Assembly (NCBI GenBank): GCA_023362775.1
Contig: JALMGJ010000006.1
Location: 2,950,001 to 3,014,000, forward strand
DNA: 64,000 bases
Source: Charina bottae
Lineage: Eukaryota > Chordata > Lepidosauria > Squamata > Charinaidae
Direction: 5' to 3'
The notes below the pieces were generated by a model. The model was not told the origin of the DNA, did not search any database, and saw nothing but the letters and a program-made list of their open reading frames with translations. Shown one piece after another: positions 46,222 to 56,670 of the stretch. Both the position numbers and the translations under genes were made by a program. Within the stretch, counting starts at the first letter, position 1, and every line of letters begins with the position of its first letter.

Positions 46222-46973
46222 CTTTAATGTGTTGAATTCACACACCCTGCTGAACCAAATCAATTACAGCTGTAGCTATACATTAGGCTTCCCAAGCCTG
46301 GATAAATTACTCAAAATTGGGTAAAAGTGGTTTTTCTTTGGGTAACAACACAGAAGCCCATTAAACTGACTTAAAGTGTTTTACCTACATTGGGTAAAAA
46401 GGACTTTCTGATAAGCGGTTTTGGGTAGTGAAGGAAGAAGTTTGGGAAGCTCTCCATTAGGCAAAGCTTGAGGAACATTAACCTCCATTCATTTTTTCAG
46501 GGTCACTGGATGTTATGAGAATGCATTTGCTTGGTTAGTTTATGAATCCGTGCCCTGCACAAACCCTGAAAAGAGGGGAAGTCAGAAACCAAGTTAATAT
46601 GTTGTGTGAATGCAGCAGTACAGGATCAAGGGAAGTATCCTTCCCTCCTGTAATCTATAACTCATATTTTATCCAGCATAAGAGCTGAGTGGGCCTTTCT
46701 CTCTGCTGGGAATTCACATGAATAGCTTGGCACCTCTCAAGCGGAATCCAAGATCCATCACAGTTTGATGTCATCTGCAGATGCCACGAGGATTTCCTCT
46801 CTTAATGCATATAATTTAGAAAGAGGTTGAACAATGCTGGGCCCAGGAAAGTGTCCCATGGCACCACACGTCATTCCTAATTAAGGGATGATGAAACGCT
46901 GATGTACAGTATTTCTCCATGAACCCAACTAACATCTACCCAGGTCTGCGGAAGAGGAGAAGGCAGACTTCAA

Positions 46974-47227
46974 TGGTTGTTGTGGGTCTTTCAGGCTGTG
47001 TGGCCGTGTTCTGGAAGTTGTGGTTCCTAACGTTTCGCCAGCATCTGTGGCCAGCATCTTCAGGGGGCAGGAGCACAGACAGAAGCGAAATCTCTGTGCC
47101 CAGGTAGAGTTGACCAGGTAGAGATGCTGGCGAAACGTTAGGAACCACAACTTCTAGAACACGGCCACACAGCCCGGAAGACCCACAACAGCCATCGAAC
47201 TCCGGCCGTGAAAGCCTTCGACAATAC
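46974..47227. mobile_element. Penelope-type tail with 5' inversion
   Basis: A long inverted repeat: 46974-47045 pairs with 47122-47194. The minus-strand part holds CTGAAGA (complement of 47057-47063), a hairpin and GAAA (complement of 47033-47036). The plus-strand part restarts at GATGCTGGCGAAACG and runs to CCTTCGACAATAC. Head-to-head arrangement of one element is typical of twin-primed insertions. Confidence 0.65.
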
Positions 47228-48360
47228 AAGGCTGACTTCATTTGAAGACACTTCCTATTTTGAAGAACAATTTAAGAAACCAGTTGCCTTACGTGGTACA
47301 CTGCTATGGCATGGTTTGTTCTGACCAGGGTTTTTTGAACCAGCCATAACAGCCTGATTTAGATCACCGGGGTTTCAAACCATGATGGCTAGATTTCACA
47401 TACTACTTTGCCAAAATGAAGCAAACGACATGTTGGCTTAGAATGGGTTTTGGGTGGACTATCCTGGGCTGTTTCTTGCATTTACTAAAACTTGGGAATG
47501 GAGAATAGTCCTGAAGTCGGTTCTCCAACTTAGTGCCTGCCTATTTTGGTCGGTTAGACTACAGTTCCCAGAACACCACTCTCATTTCCGTGCTGCTCTT
47601 TGTTGGTCAAACAAGTTTTGCAGAACTTTAAGCACTACAAAAAACAAAAGCTTGTTTTCTGTATATGGGATTAAGATTTATATACTGTACATACCTCGTC
47701 TTAACTGTTGCCATTGCCGGTCTTGGTGAAATATGAAATTAGTGAAATATGGAATATGGAATATTTCACTAAGAAATATGCTGCTGCCTGTCTGACCCCA
47801 TATGGAATGGAATGGGGTCTATCATCAGATGTTTCTGACCTAATAGATTAGGAGTGAATTTGGATGGGCTACAGCAAAGGAGGACTTTCTGCAATTTCCC
47901 CGGATGAATCCCCTTAAGTTGCTGTTACTTGTGGGGAGGGGTAGAAAGAAGTCACACCAAAAAATGGGTATCTCTGTTTTCCCCTCCGTGGACAATTATG
48001 GTAAAGAAACAGGTAGCTTGGGGTTGGAACGGTTTACAAAGGTGAACCGATCCAACGGTTGCTTTGATTTACCTAGATGTTTTCGCTTTACTTTTTAAAA
48101 ATTATTTAGTTCAGATTGGCCTTGATTCCCTCCCTAAACGGCTCTCAAGAAGAATGGAATGACAATCTTTACTTTTTTTAATTTATTCTTTGGGAATGGG
48201 GGACATTCTTAGGTGGCTCCACGGTGATTGATATTCTTGCCCTCTCCGTGGGGTTTGTAGAGTTTAAAATGTTTGCTAATGTTTTTATTTTAATCACCAC
48301 TTTTTATCTTTTTACAGTGATGGTTTTCATCTAGTTGCTGCTTTTATCTCATTGTTTGTA

Positions 48361-48424
48361 TGCTGCCCAGAGTTGCTTTGTCTGAGATGGGCGGCCATAT
48401 AAATATGGTTAATAAATAAATAAA
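48361..48424 (+). repeat. L2-like LINE 3' tail with AAAT repeats
   Basis: GCTGCCCAGAGTTGC..GAGATGGGCGGCC followed by ATAAATATGG and AATAAATAAATAAA. Confidence 0.6.
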
Positions 48425-48464
48425 AACCAGCCGAGCCAAGTTTGGACCCCAGTGCTATCTAGAT

Positions 48465-48603
48465 CAGTGTTTCTCAGCCTTGGCAGCTTGAAGACGTGTG
48501 GACTTCAACTCCCAGAATTCCCCAGCCAGCAAAGCAAGCTGGCTGGGGAATTCTGGGAATTGAAGTCCACACGTCTTCAAGCTGCCAAGGTTGAGAAACA
48601 CTG
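48465..48603. mobile_element. Palindromic hAT-type MITE, family 1
   Basis: CAGTGTTTCTCAGCCTTGGC to the inverse ending CACTG. Flanks ATCTAGAT and ATCTAGCT (7 of 8). Both arms share GCAGCTTGAAGACGTG. Confidence 0.9.
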
Positions 48604-49690
48604 ATCTAGCTTCTGGCTTCTTTGTGTGTGTGCGCGTGCGCAAGAAGCCAGTGCAATTAGGTGTGCAAAAAGCTCATTTATTAAGCAGCCCTGTGTGGAA
48701 GATGGGGCTTTTTTCATCTTTGAAAGGCAGCACCCCTCGAGAGAACCCAGCTGCATGACGCAAGCAGAGGGAACGTTGCTGGTTCTGCTGGTTGCCATTT
48801 CCATCGTTCCTGTTTCCTGCACGGTCCTCCTAGCGTGCCTCACAGGGAGTTTTCCTTTCCTCTCTGCCATGTGGAGGTGGCACCTCAGCACCGCCCACGC
48901 TTCGGGCAACACTCCACAGGCTTGCACATCTGCCTGGCATTCCGTCTGCAGCTAGGCGGCCAGGCCAGGCCGCTCGTGACCTCGTCATGCATTGTGGCAG
49001 GATGTCATGGGCAGGTTGATGGTGGAGATGGGCATTCTCCAGGGACCAGAATCCAGGTCTTGGCAGCGAGTTGTGTATCCTGAAGGACAGGCCGTGAAAA
49101 GGGTTGGCTTCCTCGAAGCAGAAGAAAAGGCTTATCGGACTTACTGTGGCCTGACCAGTCCTCACCGAATTCCCCTAGTTTGCATCTCTAGCTTATTTTG
49201 AGTGTGTCATCTCAATCACTGTTAGAACACCCCAGCTTGCCACGGGTGAGCCCTGCCCCATTGTGGTTTGTTGAAGAGACCACCAAAAGGAGGCTTAGGA
49301 TGATACGTACCAAGCCCTGCCATTTCCACCCAATTGTTCAGGGGGTCCCCAGCACCCCAGCGTTCTTCTGTGCCAAAACAGGACCTTCTTCGATGTTGTC
49401 CTTCATCCTTGCAAGGCTGGGCCTCCCGTGCCATCTTTGCTCTTCTCCCAAACTCCCTGATTTCTCTCCTGGAAGCGTACGATGCAGGTGGAGCTGGCAG
49501 GTGGCCTTGGGTGACCTCAAGAAACCACCTGCTTAGAAACAACCTCCCAGCTTTTCTTTCAGAGACGTTGCTATGCTAAAAAACAGGTTGCTACCTAAGC
49601 TTTCAGACCAGCGTAGGCACTTTCTCCCCTTCCCTTTAAGGCCCAGGAGTATAAGTCAGCCCATCTCCCATAGTTGAGGGTGGTTCATCC
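48604..49690. other. Unassigned upstream sequence
   Basis: A short TG-rich stretch (48621-48640), then unique sequence with overlapping frames up to about 112 codons on both strands. I recognise no domain. Confidence 0.4.
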
Positions 49691-49698
49691 ATTTAGGA

Positions 49699-49803
49699 CA
49701 GTGTTCCTCAACCTTGGCAACTTTAAGATGGGTGGACTTCAACTCCCAGAATTCCCCAGGAGTTGGTCCACCCATCTTAAAGTTGCCAAGGTGGGAAACA
49801 CTG
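49699..49803. mobile_element. Palindromic hAT-type MITE, family 1, perfect TSD
   Basis: CAGTGTTCCTCAACCTTGGC to GGTGGGAAACACTG with a perfect 8-bp duplication, ATTTAGGA, on both sides. Both arms have ACTTTAAGATGGGTGG. Confidence 0.9.
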
Positions 49804-50039
49804 ATTTAGGATGTCAATTGCTCTCACAGATCCCCATTCGCTTTGTTGGACTCTTAGCTGCAATCCATCTGGGCAAGGTTCTGCTATAAGAAGGGGCTTG
49901 AGTTGCCGTTCACTGTTGTGTGTTGTGTGTGCTCCAGGGATTGTGCTCTTTGACGAGTTCTGAGAAAGGACAGCGCTGTTGAGTCAGGGAGAGAAAACAG
50001 AAGCAAGGAACCGTTACAGGAAGACTCTCCTATAGATCA

Positions 50040-50165
50040 GTCTTCCACAACTTGGCGTCTTCCAGGGAAGATGGGCTTTGACTCCCACAATTCCTAGCCA
50101 GCCTGTGATGGGGAATCCTGGGAATTGGAGTCCAACGTTCTTAAAGGGTGCTAGTAGGGAAAGAT
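50040..50165. mobile_element. MITE-like inverted repeat related to family 1
   Basis: CAGTCTTCCACAACTTGGCG and TTTGACTCCCACAATTCC at the left with GGAATCCTGGGAATTGGAGT at the right. Decayed; ends uncertain. Confidence 0.5.
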
Positions 50166-51041
50166 GGCAATCCTTAACCAAACAGCGTCTGGGTACAATA
50201 CAGGCATTCTTGTCTTCATGGCCTGGTGAACCCTGTTGGAAGGCGAACACTAAGCCACCATGTGTGGTAAGCCACGATAAGCCCTGCTTTGTGGCTTAGT
50301 GTATCATATAAAGCTGCCCGAGGAGGATTGATTCACAGTGATGCGTGTTTTCCGTCTATTAGGACGTTACCGTCCAGGTGTCAAGATCAGAGAGGAATTC
50401 TGGGTGCTGCAAAATGGTGATTCACAAACCAGGTTCATTCCAGGGCTACAATTTGCTCTCTGCAGACCGAAGCGGGAGAGACTCGGCTTGCAATTATCAC
50501 TGTGGCAAGACGCTTACAGGCCCTGCTGTGAGGATCACTTGTGATCATGGCACAGAAAGATAGCAAGCAAGCATGCGTGCGTTTTTCCCCCCTTAAACCT
50601 GCCTCCATGCTAATCTTCTCTAGCCCTCCAGGATCTCACAAACAAGCATTTTTCATACAGCATTTGCAAACATTTAAGACTCGGGCAGGTGCTGCTGTTT
50701 TAATAAGACGTCCCTTTATTTAAACTAGGCTGGTTTCACCACCTTGCTCGATGCCTGCGTTCCCAACAGACATTTAGCCGAACCGAGAACTTGATTTTTT
50801 CCAGCACCTGTTGAAGATATCTTGCTTCTGGCCTGCAGGAGTGCCCAAGGAATGGTTTTAATTTTATTTCTGTTTTCTTTCTCCCCATGCTGTTTAAATT
50901 ATATAATTCTTATACTATGTTAATTTCCTGCTTGTATTTTGTACTTTAATTGTTCATTGTAAACCACTTTGAGACTTCTAATAATGGGAAATAGAATACC
51001 TCTTTACGATAATGGCATCAACAACAATGCTAATAATAATA

Positions 51042-51436
51042 CAGGTAGTCCTCACTTAATGACCATTCGTTTAGTGACAGTTCAGACTTACGACAGTGCT
51101 GAAAAAAACCAACTTACAACTGGTGCTCACACTTACAGCCATCGCAGCGTCATGTTATCACAATTTGGGCACTTGGCAACCGGTTCGCATTTATGACCAT
51201 TGCAGCATCCCGTGATCATGTGATTGCCATTTTCGACCTTCCTGGCTGGCTTCTGGTAAGCAAAATCAATGGGGAGCCGTGTGATTTGCTTAATGACCAT
51301 GTGGTTCACTTAATGACCATGGTAATTTGCTTAATGACTGCCGTAAAAAAGGTAAAATCAGGTTGGACTTCTTAATGACTTCACTTAGCAACTGAAATTC
51401 CAGTCTCAATTGTGGTCATTAAGCAAGGACTACCTG
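51042..51436. mobile_element. TA-flanked MITE (CAGGTAGTCCTC family), copy D
   Basis: CAGGTAGTCCTCACTTAATG to GCAAGGACTACCTG with TA on both sides, 395 bp. The interior has repeated CTTAATGACCAT words. Confidence 0.88.
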
Positions 51437-51439
51437 TAA

Positions 51440-51657
51440 AAGGTAAAGGTTCCCCTGCACAGTCGTGTCCGACTATAGGGGCCAGTGCTCATCTCCGTTT
51501 GTTAGTCGAAGAGCCAGCGCTGTCCGAAGACGTTTCCGCGGTCATGTGGCTGCATGACATGCGCGGAACGCTGTTACCTACCCACCGAAGTGGCACCTAT
51601 TCATCTACCTGCATTTGCATGGTTTCGAATTGCTAGGTTGGCAAGAGCTGGGGCGAG
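51440..51657 (-). mobile_element. Sauria-type SINE, 5'-truncated
   Basis: Reverse orientation: AAAGGTAAAGGTTCCCCTGC at the left is the ACCTTT tail, followed by AGTCGTGTCCGACT. It runs to GGCAAGAGCTGGGGCGAG and lacks the A and B boxes. It abuts the TA-flanked MITE on one side and a half hAT MITE on the other. Confidence 0.85.
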
Positions 51658-51660
51658 TAT

Positions 51661-51720
51661 TCCCAAAATTCTGGGAGTTGAAGTCCACACATCTTCAAGT
51701 TGCTGAGGTTGAGAAACAAT
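51661..51720. mobile_element. Half of a family 1 hAT MITE
   Basis: Right arm only: AAATTCTGGGAGTTGAAGTC to GGTTGAGAAACAATG, directly after the truncated SINE. Confidence 0.7.
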
Positions 51721-51910
51721 GAACTAGAGAGATAAATTCACACAATGCACTAAAGCATCATAAAGGAGACAAGGTAAAAACCAACATAACCAGTTTAGTT
51801 AATGCAGCCACCACTGTAGTCCTGAAACTGAACTTCAGAAGGTGCATAAGCTACCTTGTTCTGAGCTGGTCTCATGCCTGTTTGGTGTAAACAAGACAAA
51901 GCCTGTAAGA

Positions 51911-52004
51911 CAGTGTTTTTCAGACGTGTCAACTTGAAGATGTGTGGACTTCAACCCCCAGAATTCCCCAGTCAGCTTAAAGTTGCCAAGTTTGAAAAAC
52001 ACTG
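51911..52004. mobile_element. hAT-type MITE, family 1, asymmetric, perfect TSD
   Basis: CAGTGTTTTTCAGACGTGTC to TTTGAAAAACACTG, with CTGTAAGA duplicated exactly on both sides. The right arm lacks the CCAGAATTCC half, so an internal deletion happened before or after insertion. Confidence 0.9.
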
Positions 52005-52707
52005 CTGTAAGATAAGGTGTGAACTAGATCCCACCCTAACCATTTACACTTGTTCCAACTTTATTGTAGCAGCATAGCACTTTTCATTCGCAGTCCATTG
52101 AAGAATTTTCTTTCCCCCCCCCCCCTTCCTGTAGATTTTCTGTAACTCCTGGGCTGCCTTTCCCAGAACAATGTTACAAAACAGCTTTGATTTCTTCTAA
52201 GGCTTCAAAATGCCCAACAGTTGCATTAGCTCTTTCAACGTTTCCTGATTACTTGAGCACCAGATTTTGGAAAAAAAAGGTTTTAAAAGAAGGTGCTTAT
52301 GAACCTGAAGTGCAAACTTAGGAAAAGCATTCTTTCTTTGCTCTTAAGCAGGAACAAGAATCTTTTTTGCAGTAATGCAGGAATATCCCTATCATAACAA
52401 CAGCTTGTTCCATATGCAAGTGCATACAGATGGAATCAGTTAATTAAGGTATATAAGGCATATAATTAATCAACTAAGATTTAATTAATTGGGTTTTTTT
52501 TAAAGATATAGGAACAGCATTTAATGCCATCCATTGTGCAAAGAGATATTCAAAGAGAAAGAGAATAGTCTGCAGGAGCCAACCTGCCATTCTTGATATT
52601 CTGGTTTGTGAAGCCACAATTCATAGTTCAAAGCAAGGGAAGGCAATCTTTTCTATAAAGGGCCACATTGTTTACTTCCACAGTTGATACAGTGGCATCC
52701 TACCTGT

Positions 52708-52803
52708 GTTTGAACAGGGGTGTCCACAGAAGGGGTCAAAAAAGTCAAGATGGTGGCCCCAACCACATGACTGAAACTCGGCTCCTTTTTTATATGTCCC
52801 GGG
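52708..52803. mobile_element. MITE, family 3 (decayed)
   Basis: CAGGGGTGTCCACAGAAGGG then GTCAAAAAAGTCAAGATGG; the right end (ATATGTCCCGG) is degraded. Related to 58099-58203. Confidence 0.55.
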
Positions 52804-53162
52804 TGCTGCCTGGGCCTCTAACTAACCATTTTATTCCAACCCAGGAGTGGCCGGGATTCACGTATCACACTAAGCCCTGGTTTAGTTAAGCATGATTTTT
52901 GTAATAAACCACAATGGGCCCAATTCTCAGTGGGTTTGTCCAGCATGCTAAACCAACTCCAAGTTCCATCCTGGTTTAATGCCCAGGTGAACCCAGCCAT
53001 GGTGACTGACCATCATTATGGCATGAAGAGTTGAATGATCCCAACCCAAGGAGACTTGTTCAAGAGCATAATCATTAGATGGCAGTGTCTTATTTTGTAA
53101 TAACATTAGTATGAACGGAGTAATTATTGTAATTAATAATGCTATTAATAATTCCACCCCAG

Positions 53163-53450
53163 AAATTATAGGACAGCCGTGTGAGTCTATGGTGGCAAGA
53201 ACATCAGAGGGACGCTGTTATCACCTTTTCCGTCAGCTGACGCCTTTGAATAAAATTTGTGAGTCGGAAAAGGTGCTAACAGGGTCCCAATGATTTTTTG
53301 CAAGACATATAATGATATATATTTTGTTGTTTTTTGTGCATCAAGCCACTCCACGCATCCGATGAAGCAAGATGCAGCCCACAACAGCTGCCGCCTTTGA
53401 ATAAAATCTGTGAGTCGGAAAAGGTGCCAACGGGGTCCTCCTGATTGTTT
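53163..53450. mobile_element. Penelope-type terminal repeats, duplicated and partly inverted
   Basis: CGCCTTTGAATAAAATTTGT with GAGTCGGAAAAGGTGC occurs at about 53240-53288 and again at 53392-53434. An inverted piece, CACCTTTTCCG, lies at 53222-53232. GATGAAGCAAGATGCAGCCC before the second copy resembles the CTGATGA hairpin region seen at 33.6 kb. Confidence 0.5.
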
Positions 53451-53978
53451 GGTTCTTCCCGCAGCTTCTTCTCCAAGCTTTTGCGTGCTCGGCCCCGTGC
53501 ACCAGACTCCTCTCCAGCCAGGGAGATTCCTCCTTCAGGGAGTTTTAAACCTCCTCCACACAGGCCTGACTCAGCTTCCTTGGTGGACATCCTGTGATGC
53601 GAGCAGATCACCTTTCCTGGCCCCGGAGGCCAAGCTGTGTGGGCTGAGCCTGCGAGGCTCCATGCAGTCGATCCGTCAGTGCTTCCTGGGTTGAGGCTGA
53701 CATGAAAGGCTTTTAGGGAAATGGGCTCCACGTGTGGGAGTCCGCCTGAGCCCGCCCTGCCGAGGTGTGGCCCATTATAACACCTTGAAAAATGTCCTCT
53801 AGGGAAGAAGCAGCAAGTGAGTGGCCTGGATGCAATGTTGTTTTGATTCTGTTTCCGGCCGAGGGTGCATCGCTGCCGAGTGTCTCACCAGCGTCTCACC
53901 TGGAAAATGGCTCCCTGGGTTTGTTTTTCCACATGACTGACCTACCCAGGGGGTGACCCAAGAACCTTGGGATTGTAT

Positions 53979-54790
53979 CATCTTAGAATCGTAGGATGGG
54001 AGGGTGGGAGGGACCTTGGAGGTCTTCTAGTCCTACCCTCTGCCCAGGGCAGGAATCTTCAGACCATCTCAGCAAAGGGCTGTCCCACCTTCGTTTCAAG
54101 ACCTCCAGAGACGGAGCCTCCATGACTCCAGGAGGCAGCTGTTCCACTGCTTCGCAGCAGGAAATTCCTTCTTATTCTGAGTTTGGATCTCTCTCTGTAC
54201 AACTTCCACCGTTGGTTCTTGTCCTGCCATTGGATGCCATGGAGAACAGAATCATAAAATCATAGAATCCTAGGGTTGGAAGGGACCGTGGAGGTCTTCT
54301 AGTCCAACCTTGTGCCTAGAGGAGAAATCCTCAGACTCTCCCAAGGGGTTGAACAAGCTTAGCTTGAAAAGCCTCCAGTGATGGAGCCTCCATGACTCCA
54401 GGAGGCAGCTGTTCCGTTGCTTCGTAGCCCTCCCAGTCAAGGCGTTCCTCCTTTTGTTGAGTTTGGATCTCCCTCTGGAAAGCTTCCATCCACTCGTCCC
54501 ACCCTCGGGACCCATGGAGAATGGAATCATAGAATGATTGGGTTGGAAGGGACCTTGGAGCTCTTCTAGTCAAACCTCCTGCCCAGGGCAGGAATCCTCA
54601 GATCATCCCAGGAAAATGGCTCTCCAAACTTTTCCTAAAGACCTCCCAAGATGGAGCCCCCACAGCCTGGGGTCTGTCCACTGTTTCACAGCATTCATGG
54701 TCAGGAATTTCCTCCTTATTCTGAGTTTGAATCTCTCTCTCTGAAGCTTCCACATCTTTTCCAGCTGCAGCTCCCAGAATCCTCAGCAGT
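53979..54790 (-). mobile_element. Three CR1 3' ends in tandem
   Basis: Units begin near 53979, 54250 and 54524, each with TAGAATC-type words then GGGTTGGAAGGGACC..GAGGTCTTCTAGTC and CAGGAGGCAGCTGTTCC or an equivalent. Spacing is about 266-272 bp. The CATAGAATC words are the complement of the ATTCTATG repeats that end CR1 elements, so all three read on the minus strand. Confidence 0.75.
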
Positions 54791-55071
54791 GGTACACTGG
54801 CTGGGGAGATCTGGGATTGCAACCTGAATGTGGGGAAGGCAGTTTAGCCTGCTGATCCTGGCCAAGATGCAAAGCGATCCTAAACCAGATGGAAGAGTGG
54901 CACCCAGATTGCATTCACATCCTGTGCTAGACCATGGTCTCCTTAATCATGGTTTGCCAAATCAGCCACAGTTGCTGGGTTCCTGTGGCATGCTAAGCCA
55001 CGAACCATACAGGAATTGCATCACCTGCTTCACCTGAACATGATGATGTCATAAGGCAGATGGTCTTTGTA

Positions 55072-55851
55072 AAATGTGAACATTAATGTCCTCAAATGAG
55101 TGTCCTTTTTCCTTTAGATGAAGGTAAACTGCTGACTCTGGTCCTGTGGTGTTGCTCCTCCTGTGTTGGGCCATCCTCCTGTACAAAGGTTGTTTGGTTT
55201 CTCCAATGTAGAGCTCAGAGCACTCCTCACTGCACTGAATCACATACACTACATTGCTTTTCTTGTGTTTTGGAGTTTGATCTTTGGGGTGTACAAGCCT
55301 CTGTCTCAGTGTGTTGGTGGGTTTGAAATATACAGGTATGTGGTATTTGCCAAATATCCGTTTTATCTTTTCAGACACGCCAGCCATGTAAGTCATTCCT
55401 TACATTTTAGACAGGGAAGATAAGTGGTTTGAAAGAGGGGTCAAGGAATCCATTTATGCCAACTTGGAAAATCCTTCTTTGAATAGAGGTGGGGGCCTCA
55501 GGCACAATCTCTCCCCTATTTTCCTTCCTGCTTTGTCTTCTGTGCCTAGGAAGATTAAGACCATTTCGCAAGCTCAACAGCAGCAGGGTAATCTTAACGA
55601 TCCTCCTTTGGATGATAAAGGGACTTAGAAATAACATCTCAAAATAACCATGACCTAGCCCCGGGTGCAAGGTCACACAGCCACCATAGAAACATATTTA
55701 AGGATTCCCTTACAAACTTTACTCAGACTGAAGAAGCCCCTTGGATAAGGAGCGAAACGTTTCCACTGAGAAAATAGAAATCCAGTTGACATGATTCAAG
55801 CTACAGACAATTCCACCTGGATGACTGAGAACCTTCATAGACATATTGCTA
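55072..55851. mobile_element. Penelope-like element with inverted 5' part
   Basis: Minus-strand 55396-55072 encodes the GIY-YIG domain: NVVYVIQCSEECSELYIGET followed by LYRRMAQHRRSN and [19 protein letters not shown]. Plus-strand 55403-55851 carries on exactly where that stops ([16 protein letters not shown]) and reaches the 3' tail. Both sides of the break share ACATTTTA. The 3' end (CTTCATAGACATA) is the same as in the copy at 16.0 kb. The reverse transcriptase is missing. Confidence 0.88.
55728..55757 (+). ncRNA. Hammerhead-like core in Penelope tail, second copy
   Basis: CTGAAGA (55728-55734), stem GCCCC/GGAGC with one mismatch (55736-55740 and 55749-55753), then GAAA (55754-55757). The same architecture as at 16464. 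Confidence 0.4.
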
Positions 55852-56031
55852 AGGTTGAGGAACACTGAGTTAAAATATTGAATAGTTTGCAGTTCAGTGC
55901 CTGTGTTCATCACACACTTAACTGAAATATCAAACAAACCCATTTTCTGAGTTTCCCCAAGCCATTGTACCATGTAACCAAAAAAGCTCACATAAAACAT
56001 TGAGCTATCATTAATAACAACAATAGCAGTA

Positions 56032-56035
<4 letters not shown>

Positions 56036-56080
<45 letters not shown>

Positions 56081-56081
56081 T
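56036..56081. repeat. (AAT)n microsatellite
   Basis: About 15 AAT units. Produces a Tyr- or Leu-rich artefact frame on the minus strand. Confidence 0.95.
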
Positions 56082-56670
56082 CCTGAACCAGAAGGAATAC
56101 CAACCAAGCTTGGCATGTGATACCACACAACTGTTAGGTTTTTAACTAACTTAACTATGTGGGTTGTGAACACAGCCAGGGTGTGGTTGGTGTGTGAACA
56201 TACAAAATCAGCCCTTCTACAATAATAATTTAAAAATACGTAGGCTGGGCTAGTGTAACATTCTAACTTAACACCAAAACGCAGCCAGAGTGGTTTGTCA
56301 ATGGTTCAGTGTATTGGATGAATCAAGGCAAGTGAGTTCGGCAAACCATGGTTATATTAAACCAGGGTTGGCGTGTTCTCCAAAGGGTACTAGTGTAGAA
56401 GGATTGTTAAGCCACCCTCTGGTTGGGTTGGTGTGAGCCCAGCCATTGTGGCTTGTAAAGCATGGCTTAGCGCTTTGTTTGAACCCAACCAAATGTGGTT
56501 TCCCTCGCAAATTATGCTAATGCTTGACGTGGTTTGTGAACTCAGCCCGAGCCACCCTTCCATTCTCATTCAGCCCTTTTGCTGAAGAAGAAAAACCTGT
56601 CCTGAGGCTAAACACGATATTGATATTTGATATTTGCATCTTTCTAAGACACTAATTGGGGAGGGTGAAT

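Noticed and set aside
48626..49542. Overlapping frames of 106-116 codons as a possible gene
   Set aside because: Equal-length frames on both strands, no domain, no splice or promoter context.
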